From NCBI GenBank assembly GCA_001414345.1, contig LLCB01000015.1, positions 124,001-188,000 of the forward strand: a stretch of DNA of 64,000 bases, in the 5' to 3' direction. A program made the position numbers and the translations under genes. Source of the DNA: Hymenoscyphus infarciens (Eukaryota; Ascomycota; Leotiomycetes; Helotiales; Helotiaceae). Of the stretch, positions 62,647-64,000 are shown in pieces (positions within the stretch are counted from its first letter, which is position 1; each line of letters begins with the position of its first letter). A model generated the notes under the pieces. The model did no database searches and had not been told where the DNA came from. It saw only the letters and a list, made by a program, of their open reading frames with translations.

Positions 62647-63587
62647 CAGACTAATTCCCCCCCAAAAAAACCCCTAATCTAAATTTTCACGAATCTAAAT
62701 TTCCACGAATCTAAAGATAAAGATAAACATAAAATATAAAGACGTCCTAAAATTCCGTATACTTATAAATATTTCAGTTAAATAACTCACGCCTAGGAGT
62801 TCTACCTTTATACTCTCTTTATACTCTCTTTATACTAGTATAAATTACAAATTCCTAATTACTATAATATAACATAACATCTTTAAACTTTAAACTTATC
62901 AACATAATATGATATATTCAAACCTCATATAAAAAAGTAGACTCAAGTATAAAGTTTAAATAAAGCTTCTTTACTTATCTTATCTTATCTTATCTTATTT
63001 TAGCTTATAATTTAGCTTACTTATACGTTAGCTTATACTTAAGCTCCTCTAAATTAACTATCTAAGCTATCTATATCTATACTCTATTCCTAGCTAACAA
63101 CCCCCCCCCTCCCTCTCTTCTAATACGTAGAGAAGAAAAATACTAAATTATCTAATCTACCTATTGTCCTATTCTAAGCGTTAAAAAGTGAGAAAATATA
63201 TATATTTACTCTCTTAGACTTTAGTTTAGAGCTTCTCGCTAGGTGAATTAAACTACTAATCTAGAGATTCTATTCTCTAAGTGGTATGTATAATTTAAGA
63301 AAGGAAAGGAAGGTAAAGAAAATTCTAATTATAATATACGAAAAAAGACTCTCTAGTGAAACTTTGCTATACTTTAACTTTAAATATCTCGGTTAACCTA
63401 CTGTTAGCGATGATTTCTAACGAAGCTAGTTTTTTAACTGTAAAGAGCTGGTATTTTCCTCACGAGTCATAGTAAGTATCTGACAGGATAATGGGGAAGT
63501 ATTGGTCATTTCCAGAGCTGGAGCACACCACTGGTCGTTCTTGAAGAAGGCAAGGTTTTTTTTCATGTCATTTTATTTTCGCTTCAT

Positions 63588-63676
63588 ATGCTCATGCTCA
63601 TCCCATGCTCATGCTCATGCTCATGCTCATGCTCATCCCATGCTCATGCTCATGCTTATACTCATGCTCATGCTCA
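63588..63676 (+). repeat. ATGCTC hexamer repeat
   Basis: About thirteen copies of ATGCTC with two CCC-containing variants. It produces artificial Met-Leu frames in one register. Confidence 0.9.
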
Positions 63677-63792
63677 AAAGACAAAAAAAAAAACAATCAT
63701 CTACCAAAAATACTCCCCTCGCATCCCAAAAACCAAAAAACAAAAGGTATCAAATCATCCCCCTCAAAAAATCCCCCCCCAAAAGAGAAAAC

Positions 63793-64000
63793 TCAAGCCC
63801 ACTTGCCCAAAACAGCCATCAACCCCGCCCCCACACACATACACCCATAAGCCAACAAAAGCATCTTCATACTAGCCCGTCTCATCTCAGGACTAAACAT
63901 AAAATCATGAGCCATCAACTCCACCAGACCCGTATAAATCAAAATGCCCGCACTAATCGCATCAAAGACCCCATTCACAACCCTCGTATTCTGACTATTC
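63793..64000 (-). CDS. ZIP-family zinc/iron transporter, C-terminal part
   Basis: The minus-strand frame ends at 63793 and is open to the right edge of the window, so only the last 69 or so residues are present. It reads VVNGVFDAISAGILIYTGLV, then ELMAHDF, then a final helix LLLAYGCMCVGAGLMAVLGKWA. This is the last part of ZIP transporters: the FDAxSAGxLIYxGLVEL(I/M)AH(D/E)F signature helix with its metal-binding His and Asp/Glu, then the last membrane span ending in GKWA. ZIP proteins import Zn2+ (or Fe2+) across the plasma membrane. The true start lies outside the window; an internal ATG at 63978 should not be taken as the start. Zrt1/Zrt2-type is likely but not provable from this part. Confidence 0.92.
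   Translation of the reverse strand, partial: NSQNTRVVNGVFDAISAGILIYTGLVELMAHDFMFSPEMRRASMKMLLLAYGCMCVGAGLMAVLGKWA

Larger units (their letters stand above)
57298..63792. other. Gene-poor, AT-rich and simple-repeat tract
   Basis: About 6.5 kb without a supported gene. From 57300 to 59990 base composition is ordinary but no frame is convincing. From about 60000 to 60780 and again from 61560 to 63430 the DNA is very AT-rich with many TA steps and no long frames, as in RIP-damaged repeats. Listed separately are an inverted-repeat element (61554-62099) and simple repeats at 62391-62646 and 63588-63676. A frame at 61342-61560 (ATG, 72 codons) runs into the left arm of that element and may be a truncated gene. 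Confidence 0.6.

Noticed and set aside
63588..63875. Met-Leu and Cys-Ser-rich frames in the ATGCTC repeat
   Set aside because: Artefact of the hexamer repeat followed by A/C-rich sequence downstream of the ZIP gene.

Overview
This window looks like nuclear DNA of a filamentous ascomycete, probably a Leotiomycete of the Botrytis/Sclerotinia kind (the lineage is an inference, not tested). The evidence is many short introns (about 49-60 bp, GTAAGT-type donors, CTAAC-type branch sites, TAG/CAG acceptors), genes on both strands separated by kilobases of non-coding DNA, fungus-only families (Zn2Cys6 activator, idi-4-like bZIP, divergent CorA-like transporter, fungal HHE protein), and AT-rich tracts that look damaged by repeat-induced point mutation (RIP). 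I saw no rRNA, tRNA, CRISPR array or prokaryotic operon.

Layout. 1-12.7 kb: a bZIP regulator, a long intergenic tract with a dispersed 27-bp repeat and microsatellites, a decayed NAD-dependent epimerase gene, and a DED1-type DEAD-box helicase. 12.7-26.7 kb: a hairpin/MITE-like element, a lysine-rich coiled-coil gene with one apparent frameshift, a ZZ-zinc-finger protein, a Cys-rich reading frame with an internal stop, a NUDIX plus eIF2B-like protein, a small CxxC protein broken by an 8-bp duplication, a CorA-like transporter, another MITE-like element, and a multi-span membrane protein. 27.3-37.4 kb: an HHE/hemerythrin-like protein divergent from an NAD(P)-binding protein, a Zn2Cys6 activator with a GC-AG intron, a decayed fragment, and a large membrane protein. 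37.4-49.8 kb: remains of a small secreted protein, a 1.39-kb inverted-repeat element flanked by TACA, a secreted type-B carboxylesterase, an NmrA/isoflavone-reductase-like protein, and two orphan reading frames. 49.9-64 kb: an intracellular GH13 alpha-amylase, a 1035-residue acidic repeat-bearing membrane protein, a tiny spliced gene, about 6.5 kb of AT-rich and simple-repeat DNA with a second inverted-repeat element, and the C-terminus of a ZIP zinc transporter that runs off the right edge.

There is no obvious biosynthetic cluster. The closest thing to a functional group is the 27.3-33.2 kb block: an HHE metal-binding protein and an NAD(P)-binding oxidoreductase-like gene share a 308-bp divergent promoter, with a zinc-cluster regulator next to them. 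The strongest unusual signals are the dispersed 27-bp repeat, the 8-bp duplication that splits a Cys-rich gene, several genes caught in early decay (in-frame stops, single-base shifts, lost start codons, intact introns), and three or four inverted-repeat elements.

All exon boundaries were assigned by eye from splice consensus and frame continuity. They fit together arithmetically but have not been checked against RNA.
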